Source: Gnetum montanum
Taxonomy: Eukaryota > Streptophyta > Gnetopsida > Gnetales > Gnetaceae
Assembly (NCBI GenBank): GCA_015680685.1
Contig: MNCI01037991.1
Span: forward strand, 17,158 to 81,157
Direction: 5' to 3'
DNA length: 64,000 nucleotides
Below the pieces are notes generated by a model. It had not been told where the DNA came from, made no database searches, and saw nothing but the letters and a program-made list of their open reading frames with translations. Below are positions 1-12,222 of the stretch, in pieces (the stretch's first letter is position 1; each line of letters begins with the position of its first letter). A program made the position numbers and the translations under genes.

Positions 1-154
1 GGGGGTACGGGGCCTAATTTTTTCCATTTTCTCCTAGCCCCAAAATTTTTGATTTTCTTCCTAACCCCTACACCTTCGGTAGTCATCAGTAACATATTCC
101 TAGATCCATATCAGCCATACCACAACCTAGCCAATGGAGTTACACCGCAGCAAG

Positions 155-214
155 GTATCAATTACATGATGATTCAATTACCCTTGCTAATATATGATTG
201 TGTTGTGTGTGCAG
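155..214 (+). other. Conserved 60-nt intron in E1
   Basis: The donor is AAG|GTATC and the acceptor GTGTGCAG|ATGGC, with a CTAAT branch-point-like motif before a T/G-rich tract. The equivalent intron in E2 (19512-19571) has the same length, and introns of 60-65 nt lie in the same position in E3-E6. That the stretch is an intron is inferred from conservation of both ends; no transcript is available. Confidence 0.65.
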
Positions 215-566
215 ATGGCGGACATGCAAACAAAGGATTGGATTTGGAGCAAACACTTGGAGTGGAGCCGTGCTAGAAGTAGCTATGCAAGGAGCAACAT
301 TGATGGCGCGCTTATGGATGGACAACAAAGGCGCAATTTTGGCATTGGCAGTAGCAACACTTCTTTCTCTCTCTCTTTCTCAGCTGCCAACAAAGGCCTG
401 ATGTCATTGTAATAAGGTGTTCACCCCTGTTGTCATGAACACCAGTTTTGTTAAGTCTTGTAATAATGATCCGTTCACATGTCATCCCATTAGTTCCATT
501 TCCCTCAATAATTCCATACCTGCCTGATATTATTGTAAGTAACTCGAGAACAAGTTTTCATTAAGT

Positions 567-576
567 CATGGGGGTA
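567..576 (+). promoter_or_regulatory. 3' polypurine tract of E1
   Basis: CATGGGGGTA directly abuts the LTR terminus TGATG. The same motif precedes the 3' LTR of E2. In LTR elements this tract primes plus-strand DNA synthesis. Confidence 0.8.
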
Positions 577-1564
577 TGATGAGACGTGATATCGCATGCA
601 CCGTGATATCACGTATGCGATATTGTGGCCTTCGCGATATCGCATCCCATGCAGTATCGCATACGCGATATTGCGTCGTCCCTTGCGATATCGCGGTCCG
701 TCGTCAAATCTATAAATAAGAGGTGGCACTCCCCTCATTTCCCATCCTAGGCTATAAGTAGCTAAGCTCTGGTGGATTGATCACCCCAGAGAGAGAATAT
801 TTTTCCATGTGCCCACACTAGGAGTCCCCAAGTGAACGGTTCTTTATTCGAGCAACTTTGTACCTAAACGCAAGTTGTGTACAGAAATAAAGACGAGCTT
901 TGTGGATAAACCTTGCAGTACATGGATAGGGTTTATTACATGTTATTTATTGTTTTCCTAGTAACGTGGCATGAGTACGACTTGGTTATAAGCATTGATG
1001 AATGTGTACGGCTAACCAAGGAATCAGCTACTCATCGCGACTAGATTCTCTCCCCCTTATCTCCTAAAATGTGGGACGAGCATGACTTGATTACGAGCAT
1101 CTATGGATGTGTACGGCTAGTCAAGGAATCGGCTGCTCATCACACTTAGGCTAGTTAGGTGCCTTAGTATGACCACTTCGAGCACGTGCGTTATGTGTGG
1201 TGATCCTAGTAACGATTAGCATTTGGTAGCCACAGTTGCATAGTTCATGGTGTGTACGGTAAGTGGGAACAGATGCTGATGCTAGTTAATTTAGACTTAG
1301 GACATTAGTTAGAGTTAGTTAGTTTTTCAATCCTTTGCTCTTAGCGTAGAAGACATAAAACCAGAAAAGACCAAAAAAATCATATACCTCGAACTTACTT
1401 AACCATACACTGTGACAACAAGAAGTAAGTCTGGGAAGACAATGAATGATTAACCCCAAGTGTTCCATGGGGCATTTAGGCATTTAGTCTGCGAAGTTCG
1501 ACCGGATCGCGCGTGCTACGCTCGTTTCATATGGTTGAGTGTAGGGGTACCTCGCCACTCATCA
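577..1564 (+). repeat. 3' LTR of E1
   Basis: The LTR runs from TGATGAGACG to CTCATCA (988 bp). From its start it holds seven GATATC-like palindromic modules, a TATA box TATAAATA (711-718), a nested inverted repeat around CTTTATT...AATAAAG (about 840-900) and the family-typical end GGGGTACCTCGCCACTCATCA. It is about 160 bp longer than the 3' LTR of E2, mainly because of an internal diverged duplication (about 963-1067 and 1068-1148) that contains GTGTACGGCTA twice. Confidence 0.9.
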
Positions 1565-3548
1565 ATCACATATGATGTGAAAGAAGTAAGGTGTACTACT
1601 TTGTCTCACCATCTTGATTGAATCTAAACTTTGTAAAAAGGAAAATAAACACAATCCAAGCAAAGAGAATAACAAAAGTACACAATCTCCAAACAAAGCC
1701 CATTGAGCATGATAATGAAATCATAAGCTTTGATTCTAAATGTATGAAGCAAACATCTCTAGTAATTATGCTTTTTTCTTTTCTGTATCTTTGGTCTTTC
1801 CATGTGTTTCCCCTTGCAACAACTACCTACTCTCTAGTCTCAAACTTTTTTGAATTTCCTTAGAGGGCTAGGATCTCTTCTATCCTCAACATTTTTAGTT
1901 TTCCCTTGTAAAAATCATGGGAACCCTTCCAGGAAGGCTTTGCAGGGCACTCAAGTAGCTTTGATTATGCTATCGATATTTTTTGTATTATGCAAGTTTT
2001 AGTTGGATGTTAGTATTTTTTAAAATTATATATCTTTGAATTTTATTTTTTAATTTATTTACACCACATTAGATTAAATAAACTAGATGTGGAAGCGCAC
2101 TATCTTTTTGCAACTATTCTAATCAAGTCTTCAGAATGCTATTAGCAAACTTCACTTAAGCTTTCATCATCTAAGACTTAAGAGTGGAAGATGAATTTAA
2201 CTCTACCAAGAAGAGTTGTCTAGATAGGAGCCCTTGAAGATAAAGTTACATGTTGTTTGTGCTATGACTACCCATTTGAGATAGTATTACAATATTACAG
2301 CAAAAAATGAATATGATTTATTTTTAATACTTCATCCATTTGAGATAGCATTATAATGGTATAGCAAAAATCTTGTATGATTTATTTTTTTATACTCCCA
2401 TTGGTTCTTGGTTAATTTCTAGAGCCTATCTTTATTTTTTTTATAAAAATGTAATATTTGTCCTATAGATCATATGTATCTGCAGACATAATAAAGCTTT
2501 ATTTTATTTTCATTTTCATTATTTTATAAAAGTATGTAGAGGTACAATAGTGCTTAGCATATGCTCCTTGGCTATGAGTATATAGTGGATGAAAAGTGTA
2601 TTAGTACTAGGTTCAAATTCCAAAATGTTGAAGCACAATATTGTGCCAACTAACTATTTGACAATCCTGATTTTTATTAACAATCCTGATTTTTATTAAC
2701 ATGCTTATGTATCTTGCTGTTCATGAAATGCTTATGTTCATGAAATGCTTATGTACCTGATTGTTCATGTATTTTACTAGTTTTTTTGTAATAAGTGCTT
2801 TTGTTACTTACTCTCTAAAATATTATAATAACAATAATTAAATGTTTTTGAAATTTGTAATCAATAATAATCCTAATAATAATAATAATAATAACTTGAA
2901 TTATATCAAGACAAATAACTAAACTTGAGACTTACAACATGAATTAAGCAACAAATTAATGAAAGATGTAGAAATATGTCATACTAAAGAAAGTTGTTTG
3001 TGAAAAACTAAGCAAGTTTCCATCACATACACCGATGAAGATTCATTCTTACCAGAGTTCACTTCTGTGCTTCATCAAAATAATTTCTAAAAGAGATAAG
3101 AAAAGTAACATTATTCAGGAAATAATAAAAAGGTTATATCGAAAATGCTTTAGGTCCTTGAGCAACTTAAGAAAAGTAACATTATTCAGGAAATAATAAA
3201 AAGGTTATATTGAAAATGCTTTAGGTCCTTGAGCAACTTAACCATCCTTGTGAAGGAAAGGAGAAATAAGAGTAACATGCTTTGGGGTCACAAAAAAGCT
3301 ACATTAAAAAGCTTAAGGTCTAACTGACCAGGCTATTTAACTCTGATTCTTCCGTCTGCAGCATTGATCTCATCTTTTCAATACTAACGTTTTTTAAACC
3401 CGTCTCTTCTGGGAAAACCCATCAACATCAGCTCTGCCTCAATTTTATTGCTTTACCGGTGAAAGCCTCGACTCTCAGCTATCAGTAACGCTTCAAACTC
3501 GTGTCTGGGCTTCATCCGCTTAATTTACAAGCATTTCCCTGACCACAG
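1565..3548. other. Non-coding flank with short duplications
   Basis: No gene is supported. Visible structure: a diverged duplication of about 80 bp around 2270-2400 (CCATTTGAGATAG twice), a 19-bp direct repeat at about 2665-2700, an (AAT)n run at about 2865-2893 and the 71-bp tandem repeat listed separately. Short ORFs here look like chance openings in AT-rich DNA. Confidence 0.6.
3100..3241. repeat. 71-bp tandem duplication
   Basis: Two adjacent copies (3100-3170 and 3171-3241) begin GAAAAGTAACATTATTCAGG and differ by only a base or so, so the duplication is recent compared with the surrounding decay. Confidence 0.9.
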
Positions 3549-4291
3549 GTGGTCAGGGCCACGGGGTGTATTTCAATCGCAGATCTGGAAAGTTCGAAGT
3601 GAAAGCGTGCTAGATGCTGGACTTCAATCTCAAATGCACAAGCTCTGGTTCCTTCTAGCTGCCATGAACACGTCTTATTTGCTTTTATGGATTACAGGTA
3701 TCAAACTGTTGGTGCTAATAAAAAATAAATATATCTAAGTAAGTGCTTCTATTACATGAAATTGGTTTAGTGTTTCTGCCTTTGGGTTATGTGCAGGCTA
3801 TCATTTTTGTGAGGAAGCCGAAGAAAGAACAGCTGACAAAGACAATAGTTCTGAGCAACTGGGTGAAGGGTCAAAACCCAGAACCTAGCACTTCCAAATA
3901 TCGATGGGGTGATTATGATACTGCCATAGGGTACTTACTCCTTTACAGTCCATTACAAATCATAAGTAGGTAATTAGATTTTGCAGTCTTCCGGTATTCT
4001 AAGTTTGATGTAAATTTTAGGGGCTGTTTTCTTTGATAGATGACCTCGAATCAGGCTATTAAAGATAGATTTGGATGCATTTTAGTTTTAAAAGATTATC
4101 TCATCGATGGTTAATCCACGGCTTGGCCACCTTAATTTGCGGATTAACATGAGAAGTTAGAAATATGGTTTGCACTTTGCAGTGTTTTTGACTCGAAATA
4201 TCCTTTGTGATTACGGCTAAAGTCTATGTCCAAGGATGAAATGATCTACAAGTTGAAAAATGAATTTTATGGGCATTCGGAGGTTACATAG
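3549..4291 (+). pseudogene. AP2-domain (AINTEGUMENTA-like type) pseudogene
   Basis: This is a broken paralogue of the intact gene at 26021-27103. Three exon-like blocks align with it. Block 3549-3613 encodes GVYFNRRSGKFEVK, the start of an AP2 domain, and then runs into a stop. Block 3797-3930 follows a CAG acceptor and encodes YHFCEEAEERTADK; a frame change then leads to IVLSNW...NPEPST and RWGDYD, and it ends at AGG|GTACTT. Block 4220-4291 encodes KSMSKDEMIYKLKNEFYGHSE, matching the AP2 inter-repeat linker, and ends in a stop. The small second exon of the intact gene was not found. The frameshift, stops and missing piece mark it as a pseudogene. The AP2 assignment rests on the order of motifs shared with the intact copy. 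Confidence 0.65.
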
Positions 4292-4373
4292 AGGTCAGTT
4301 AGCTATGTGATTTCCATATGCCTCCTTTTAAAATAGTTTTTGGGCTTTGTTGACTAATCTAGATTTAATCATG

Positions 4374-4430
4374 ATATTGTGTTGCTTCATTGCTTGTGGT
4401 CATATTGTGTTGCTTCATTGCTTGTGGTCA
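4374..4430. repeat. 28-bp tandem duplication beside the copia insertion
   Basis: ATATTGTGTTGCTTCATTGC occurs at about 4374 and again at 4402, and the second copy ends at the target duplication of the copia element. Confidence 0.8.
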
Positions 4431-4434
4431 TAGG

Positions 4435-4865
4435 TGTTATTCCTAGTCACTTGCACCAATATAATATTAAATTTAAAGAAAATTGTAGGAAATTGGAAAT
4501 AAAAAAGACACAAAGTTACCTTGGGGAAAGCCTTAAAAGGTGAAAAACCCGAGTAGAAAATCGGCTCTTGAACCATTAGTAGCATTGCTTTAGAGGATTG
4601 AAGTTCAACGAGAATTTACAAAGGAAGGGAGCTGACTCTCAAGCTTATGCTTCAAAAGAATGTGGTATATTGGATGCTCCCTTTGAGCTCCTTAGATATT
4701 CATCAGGTTACAAAATAAACCCAAAAATAAAAGGGCTAATGTAGTTTATTTTGGTAGGGATAGGTACAAAACCAAATATAACATAGACATAAATAAAAAT
4801 ATAACAAAGCAGGGTAGAAACATCTAGAGAAACTCAAGGCAAATTTTCCTTCATCCACCCTTACA
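4435..4865 (-). repeat. 3' LTR of the copia element
   Basis: On the minus strand it begins TGTAAGGGTGG and ends GGAATAACA. The purine tract AAGAGGGAGAAT (4866-4877 on the plus strand as its complement) directly precedes it. It matches 8902-9324 throughout. Confidence 0.9.
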
Positions 4866-5092
4866 ATTCTCCCTCTTGAAGGTAAAGCTACTTTAAAGAA
4901 TTGTCCAAATCATTTTTAGGAAATCAGTCAAAAGAAGACCAAATGTTGATTGGCACCAAAGAAACTTTTCAACAAGAGTTTACTTGTTGAGTACATCTAC
5001 ATGATTTGCTTCAGTTGAAATTTTATTAGAAAAATCCTTTGCTTTTTAATTTTCTTCTGTATATAGTGATACTGTATTTCAATGTGCTTTAT

Positions 5093-8053
5093 TCAGGCAT
5101 GGAAGGTTGGATTCTTGGATATGCTTATAGAACTTTGACTATCAGAACCAATATTAATTGGAGTCTGAGTGATGCCAAGTTGAGCTATTTGCCTTTGGAG
5201 CCACATAGCCTCTCTATATGCTAAGTTAGCATCAACATATTCAGCTTCAATGGTAGACTGAGCAACACAAGATTGTTTCTGAATTTTCCATGAAACACCA
5301 CCACCAAAGAGATTAAACACATATCCACTAGTAGAATTTCTACTATTAATATCACCACTCCAATCTACATCAATGAAGCCATGACGTCCATTAGAATCAT
5401 TTTTATAACAGATTCCATAATTTGAAGTACCACAAAGATATCAAAAGACTCACTTCACTGCAATCCAATGTTGTTTCCCTAGATTAGACATATACCTGCT
5501 ATGTTTTCCAACAATTTAATCAATATTAGGTCTAGTAGAGGCCATTGCATTCATTAAACTACCAATAGTACTAACATATGGAATTTTAACCATGTGCTCT
5601 TTTTCTTCACTTGTCTTTGGGCATTGTTCAACTAAAAGTTTAATACCAAGTTCACAAGGTGTAGTCATAAGGTTGCAATCATTCATATTAAATCTTTTTA
5701 AAATATTTTTAACATATGCAAACTATCTAAACCAAAGATTTTTATCAGCTCTATCCCTTTTAATTTCCATGCCCAAAATTTTTTGTGCAACACCAAGATC
5801 CTTCATCTCAAATTAAGAAGACAAATGAAGTTTTAACTCTTGAATATTATGTATGTTATTATTTGATATTAACATGTCATCAACATATAATACTATGATA
5901 ACATATTTATCACTTGTATTTTTAACATACATACAGGAGTCTTCGACACTTCTAACAAAGCCAAGATTTATCATGTGGTCATTAAACTTTTTATTCCACA
6001 TCCTTGGTGCTGTTTGAGCCCAAATAGTGATTTTAATAATCAACACACCATATGCTCTTTTCCTTTAATTTCATATCCTTTAGGTTGAAGCATATATATT
6101 TCTTCTTTAAGATCACAATTGAGGAATGTTGTTTTCAGATCCATTTGTTCAAGTTTAAGATCATAAATAGATGTGATAGCCAACAATGATCTTATATATG
6201 TTAATCTTACTACTAGAGAGAAGATTTCATCATAATCAATCCCCTTTCTCTAAGAAAAGCCTTTAACTATAAGTCATGCTTTGCATTGATTCCTAGATAT
6301 TATTCTATACACCCATTTATTTCCAATGTGTTTTTTCTCTAATAGAAACTTAGTTAATTTCCAGGTTTTATTTTTGTGAATTGATGACATTTCAAAATCC
6401 ATTGCCTATTTCCACTTTGCATTTTACATAGATGAACATGCTTCACCATATGTTGATGGCTCATTATTTTTAATAAACAGGACATATTCTTCTAGATGTG
6501 GGGGTAACTTTCTTATACGTGTTGAATGTCTTAATAGCTCATCTTCACTGAAAGTATTTTTTTCCCTCTTCATGTTGTTCCTCCTCATTTACCATGCTAT
6601 CATCATCCTATTCACTAGGGGCAATATCCCTAGCCGAGGGAGGATGACCTTGAAAAATTTTATTATTAATTTCAACAAGCACATACATAGGAGTTACATC
6701 ATGTGAAGGAGTTTTAGTATTTGAAGATTCCTCCTTCATAGATCCACATTTTTCCTCTAAAAATGACATCTCAACTATAAATAACCCTTTTAATTTGTAT
6801 AACCCATTATACAACTCATAAGCTTTGATACCCTGTCCATACCCAAGAAAAATACATTTGATAGACTCAAAGTCTAATTTGAACCTATTAGATTTTGGAA
6901 CATGTACATAGGCTTCACAACCAAAAATATTCAAATAGTTTAAATTAATGGGCATACCACTCCAAGCTTCCTATGGAATTTTTCCATTAAGAGTTGATGA
7001 AGGAGATCTATTAATAAGATAGCATGTAGTCATTATTGCTTCATCCCAAAAATGCTTCTCAAGATTAGATTCATTGAGCAAACATCCAGTACATTTGATC
7101 AATATTCGATTAAAGTACTCTACAACTCCATTTTGTTCATGAGTCCTTGGAATAGTCTTTTACCTTTGAATGTCATGTTCTTTACAAAAAGCAATAAATT
7201 CATTTGAACAAAACTCATCGCCATTGTCAATTCTTAGAATTTTGATTTTCTTTCCTAAATAATTCTCAGTAAGAGCTTTAAATTTTATGAATTTTTCAAA
7301 TACTTCAAACTTATGTTTTAATAAATTGATCCATCTCTTTCTAGAAAAATCATCAATAAAAGAAACATAATACATAGCACCTCCAATAGAACTTGTTTTG
7401 ATATCTTTAACTAATTCACATACATCACTATGTATTAGTTCTAATATTTGAAGAGATTTACAATTACTTCTTTGAAAACTATGACACCTCTATTTACCAT
7501 GTAGACAATGATGACAAAAATCCAAGGAATCTTTTAAAAGATTAAATTTACCTTGCTTATAAATTTCCTTAAGTCTTTTTTCACCAAGATGTCCCATTCT
7601 TTTATGCCATAAATCAATACATGAATTTAAATCAATTACTGTGAATGCCCTTAATTTCTACTTTAATGTCTTAGCTTCTAATTTATACAACTTTCCTGTT
7701 TTAATTCCAGAAGCCAAAAGAGATGAATCATGTAGTATTAAACATTTTGTACCTCCAAAGATAACAATCAATCCTGCATCATCCAATTCACTTACAAACA
7801 AAATATTTTTAGTAAGTGTTGGAATATGATGTACATTGGGAATCAATTTAATTGCTTCATTTTTAAACTGAATCTTTACCTTTCCATAACCTATAACTTT
7901 GCATAAACCATCATTACCCAATCTAACCATTCCAAAATCAAATGATATATACTCATTGAACCAATCAACATGTAGAGTGTAGTGATGAGATGCACTTAAG
8001 TCCACATACCATGAATATGTATTAGCATTATCAAAAGATGAGACAACATACAA
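5093..8053 (-). pseudogene. Copia pol: protease, integrase, RT, RNase H
   Basis: All open pieces are in one minus-strand frame (starts at 8053, 7375, 6955, 6046, 5320), broken by stops rather than frameshifts. Order: protease (WYVDLSASHHYT; the usual DSG/DTG site reads DLS, so it is probably dead) and the GAG-pre-integrase stretch to about 7660; integrase core with its first aspartate in FIDDFSRKRW, second in LRIDNGDEF and glutamate in NGVVEYFNR (about 7100-7375); integrase C-terminal part with NIFGCEAYVHVPKSNRFK (6608-6955); RT with intact LYVDDML (about 5880-5910); RNase H with TIEAEYVDANLAYREAMWLQ (5093-5320). The enzymes copy and integrate element DNA; this copy cannot make a full polyprotein. 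Confidence 0.93.
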
Positions 8054-8837
8054 ATCTCCCTCTTGAGTAGGGCTTTATCACTTTTTGATGCACTTCTCTC
8101 TTTACCCTTTTTCATAGGGGCTTTAAAATCTTTCTTTATATGACCAACTTTACCACACTTCCAACATTTTGGTGGCTGCTTTACAATTTTTTTAGGCTTA
8201 TTCTTAAATTGAGGCCTCTTAACACACTTTGGCTTTACATCATTTTTCATAAATACTGCATCATTTTGAGGAGTAATAGTTTTCCTTCTTGCTCTCTCAG
8301 AAAAAAATTGACCAATAATATTATTAAAAATAAAGTTGGTAGATGTATTACTTATAGCCATCACAAATATCTCCCATGAATCTGGAAGTGTGCTAAGAAG
8401 TGTGATGCATTGATCTTCCTCATCCATTTTCATCCCCATAGATTGCAACTGATGGACCAGAATATTAAATACATTCAAGTGTTTTGTAATCATAGTACCT
8501 CAACCATTTTACAGTCATACAATCATTTCTTCAACAATAATTTATTGGTTAGGGACTTTATTTGATACAAAGTTTGCAATTTATTTGATAAATCTTTAGT
8601 AGAAGAAACTTTGGAAACATTAAGCAATATTGAATCTAAAAGACATAAATGAATTATACTTATGGCCTTTAGGTTCAACTTTTCCCACTCTTCATTGGAC
8701 ATTTTATTAGGCTTAACTCCAGAAATTGCACTATGTTGGTCCTTTTCAACAAGGAGAGCCTCCATCTTGATCTTCCATAATTCATAGTTGGACCTATTAA
8801 ACTTTTGAATTTTAATTTTGGATAGAGAGTTGGTCAC
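7996..8837 (-). pseudogene. Copia gag
   Basis: The N-terminal piece (8523-8837) begins MTNSLSKIKIQKFNRSNYEL, the usual opening of copia gag, with WKIKMEALL following. The second piece (7996-8493) lies in another frame and ends in a zinc knuckle CWKCGKVGHIKKDF, in which the last cysteine of the CCHC set is replaced by phenylalanine. Gag packages element RNA. It is broken here by at least one frame change, and the pol frame begins at about 8053, overlapping its end. Confidence 0.9.
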
Positions 8838-8887
8838 AATTTTTCCCTACCATTGCTTAACAAAATAATAGTGGTGTGTGGGACCTT

Positions 8888-8901
8888 GCACTAATACCAA
8901 T
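8888..8901 (-). promoter_or_regulatory. Primer binding site of the copia element
   Basis: The minus strand reads TTGGTATTAGTGC immediately downstream of the 5' LTR, close to the TGGTATCAGAGC site for initiator tRNA-Met common in plant copia elements. Confidence 0.75.
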
Positions 8902-9324
8902 TATTATTCCCAGTCACATGTACCAATATAATATTAAATTTAAAGAAAACTACAGAAAATGAAAAAGACACCAAGTTACCCTAGGAAAATCTTTAAGGTG
9001 AGAAAACCCAATAAAAAATTGGCTCTTGGACTATTAGTAGCACAGTTTTAGAGGATTGAAGTTCAAGGAGAATTTAAAAATGAAGGGTAATGACTCTCAA
9101 GCTTATGCTTCAAAAAGAATGTGATATATTGGATGCTCCCTTTGAGCTCCTTATATATTGCTTGGGTTACAAAATCAACCCAAAAATAAAAGGAATAAGG
9201 TAGTTTATTTTGGTGGGGATAGGTACGAGACCAAATATAACATAGACAAAAATAAAAATATAACAAGACAAGGCAGAAATATCTAGATAAAATCAAGGCA
9301 AATTTTCCTTCATCCATTTTTACA
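8902..9324 (-). repeat. 5' LTR of the copia element
   Basis: It pairs with 4435-4865 and is bounded by the second ATAGG duplication. Many single-base differences and small indels separate the two LTRs. Confidence 0.9.
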
Positions 9325-9329
9325 ATAGG

Positions 9330-10508
9330 GACTTGTTCTGCAAGCCAACCATAATCTTGAGTAGGCAATTCTACATAGGAAGGTAGAGGGATACAATGAT
9401 GTCCTGTGTAGTCTCAAGCTAATATTTGATATTTAACCATGACCTTTCAAAGATTCTATTTCTTTGATGGACATCATGGATTTAACCTAAAATGCATTAT
9501 CTATGGTTTGATATTTGTTTGGGGAAGAAAAATATGCATTATATTTTTGGTACCTTTTGAGGATTCATGTTGCTCTAAAAGGCTTCAACAATTCAAATGA
9601 ACAAAATATTTATAGAAGATTTGGTAGAAGAGAAAGCATCATAGTATTAGATTACAAGTAATTGATTTTAACTACTAATGATATTATTTATTCTTTGATA
9701 TAATTTGCAAATATGTATTTTTAATGAATGAGTAGTGGTAACTTATTTAAACTTAAAAAGATTGGGTAAATGGATGAATATGTTATTAAGAAGTTAATGA
9801 GTTGATAATTAAACTAATAACCATATTGATTTATCAATCAAGTTAATTATGATTCAGGTATTAGCATTTCTCTTTGATTTTGTAAGACTGATTTGATATC
9901 TATTTTGGTAAGTGAATAGTAAAGAACTTGAAAAATTTAAGATTTCATGAACTTACAACTTGCATTCTCTAGGTGGTATATATCAAGTTTATAACTTCTT
10001 TTAAGTAACCAAAATATTCAATCTTTGCACGTTTGTACCCTCTATTACATAAAAAAATTTCAAACCTTAAATATTTAATTATTTCATTGATAGTTTTCAA
10101 AACAAACAATTTTGTAGCTTAGTAGTAGAATACTTATTTAGTGAGTCACATGTACCCTACTATGGTAAAGGGTTTGGGATACCCCTTATATTTGTCTCTA
10201 AGAAAAAATAAAAAATATGAAAAACCAATTTTTGGAATATTAACTTAATTAAAATAATTAACTTGTATCTTTTCAATGAAATTTTAATTAAATTTCATTT
10301 AAACTATTTAAATTGCAACTCTATATAAGTATTGATGGAAGAGTTTAGGAATAGTACTATTTACTCAAAACTACTTAAATTAATTAATCCCTATTTTAAA
10401 CACAGCTAAGAATGAGATAGTATTATTCTTGAAATCATAAAAAACTTCATGTATAAATATGTGTTTTGATAATGAAGATGCAATCAGTATCTTCAATTTT
10501 GTTGATTA
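9330..10508. other. AT-rich flank without a recognised gene
   Basis: Nothing codes convincingly and no terminal repeat pair was found. The stretch ends at the candidate solo LTR. Confidence 0.55.
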
Positions 10509-12082
10509 TGTTGGTTTTTGAACACGACTAAAGTTACTGCGAGGGGGGTTGAATCAGGGCCTTATAAAAAATTTGGCTAAAATAGAGACTAGTAGAAGAC
10601 CAAAAAAAGCCCCAAATATTCTTAGAACAGGAAAACAGAGCATCAATGCAGAAGAGAAAATAGACACCAGCTTTTAAGGTAGCCTCTCTCCAGATTTTAG
10701 GGGGTAAAGTAATTTTATTAATCAAAAGAAACTTTATAAGAATCCTTTTACAATTCTAAATTGAGCATAAACTAAGCTCACAGTCATAGAAGAAATAGCT
10801 CTTCACGTCACAGTGGAAGAGCAAGCACTCTGCTTTACCCCACACAGAGACTAGAAAAATAAAAGAAAGAAATGAGCTTTTATAGAAAAACTACAACACA
10901 TACAATGATCTTGACAGCTTTTATTTATAGCATCCATGTTTCTATAGACGTTTCTATAGTTGTTTTAGAGCTGTTTCTGCAACAATCTATCACTCAGTTG
11001 AAGAATTGAGAAAGAGTTATGCTGTAGCCATTATCTACCTGCTTACTAAGAAGCAGCTGAAAGCGTGCTTGAATACCCATTGCATCTGAAGTTTCATTAT
11101 AGTTTCTGGTTAAGCTTTAGGTGAGCTTTAAAACGAAAATAGAGGAAGAAAACTGTTATTTTGGCTTTTTGGAACAAACCGGCTATTACCGCAAGTAGAG
11201 GCATCTTGGTTTTAACTGGCTTTCAAGATTCTCCAAACTCCTCTGGTTGCATTGATGGGTTTTAGCTGTCTTCACACGTAAAGTTCTTTTCATTAATTTT
11301 TGTGCACACAGCTTGGTGCAGATTTGAATCCGGATTTATCTTTCCTTTGGTTAATAGAAAGCTTTTTATTTCTGTGGCATTTTTCTTACCTGATGTGGTC
11401 AAGTGGAGCAAAGGATTTGGATGCTTCCCACCATTTAGATCAACCTTTTTATTTTAGCTCGTGTGCTGTTGGGGCAGTTTTGTTGGAAGAACTCATTTAC
11501 AATAAAATGTGTATTATTTGATTCTCTTCTTTACCTTGGGTTGACGTGGCAGAGACATTTTGATAAGCTTATTTTACGTGGATGAGATTGTAATAGCTCC
11601 AGATGCAGACCTGGATTGGCATCAATAGGCAAAGCTGATTCTTTAAGCAAAGCTGCATTAAAATTCATAAAGCTCACTTGCTTAAGAAAGGTGCTTATAT
11701 TGGCCCCACAACGTTGGCGTATTGAAGTAATAAAGTTAAACGAGCTTTTGCCATAACGGACTAACGTGATTGAGCTGTTCAAATAGATGAGTTTATTTCA
11801 TTTAGATGAAATCATCATCACTATAAACTATAAACGCTGACAGAAAAGCCAAACGACGAGAAGCTAAACTAGAGCTTGAAGACCGCATCTAGATGCAAAA
11901 GCAGCCCCGTCTAAGGTTGCATGAATCAAGAGCTCAAAAAAGCGTGGAAGAAAAAAAAAAAACGTCAGCAGACCGTAAAATGAACAAAGCCAAGCTCAAA
12001 ACACACATAGGTTGACGTGCAATAAATTCTTCATTAGAAATTTAAATCCAGTGCATATAAAATTTTTGGTTCAAACTTTTCA
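10509..12082 (-). mobile_element. Candidate solo LTR (copia SIRE-like)
   Basis: On the minus strand the sequence contains a TATA-like TATAAATAAAAG (about 10925), further transcribed-looking sequence, and ends with GATTCAACCCCCCTCGC followed by ...AAACCAACA. A C-rich ATTCACCCCCCCTC block just before AACA is a familiar LTR end in plant SIRE-type copia elements. The plus-strand limits TGTTGG and TTTTCA are flanked by GATTA on both sides (10504-10508 and 12083-12087), a fitting 5-bp duplication. No primer site or coding interior adjoins. The right boundary rests mainly on the duplication, so it is less certain than the left. Confidence 0.5.
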
Positions 12083-12222
12083 GATTACCAGGTCTTACAC
12101 TACTGTAAAACTTTTCAATCTTTGCAATATGAAACAGCAATTTTAACGTCTGTATCTTTTGTCATGGCTTAGAAGAGATTTTTAACTGTAGATGAATACA
12201 GAAATGACTTTGTACTCAGATA

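Larger units (their letters stand above)
1..1564 (+). mobile_element. E1: 3' end of an Athila/Tat-like gypsy element
   Basis: The 5' part lies outside the window. The stretch matches 19381-20759 of complete element E2 block for block: a G-rich tract followed by a T-rich leader, a 60-nt intron, a short exon-like piece, a polypurine tract and the 3' LTR. No protein domain is visible in the internal part (1-576); short ORFs there do not stay in the same frame as their E2 counterpart, so I do not call a gene. The five bases after the LTR (1565-1569, ATCAC) are the predicted target duplication, which can be tested only with upstream sequence. Confidence 0.85.
4435..9324 (-). mobile_element. Complete but decayed Ty1/copia retrotransposon
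   Basis: Paired LTRs (4435-4865 and 8902-9324) flank gag and pol read on the minus strand, in the copia order protease, integrase, RT, RNase H. The target duplication ATAGG is present on both sides (4430-4434 and 9325-9329), so this is one undisturbed insertion of 4890 bp. A primer site similar to the 3' end of initiator tRNA-Met and a purine-rich tract sit next to the proper LTRs. The LTRs differ at many positions and the ORFs carry stops and a frame change, so the element is old and inactive. Gag style and motif wording suggest a Tork-type lineage; that is an inference. Confidence 0.95.

Noticed and set aside
194-412. Small protein after the E1 intron (72 codons)
   Set aside because: The E2 copy keeps a similar reading only in part and shifts frame; it may be the stump of the deleted downstream ORF, but coding is not supported.
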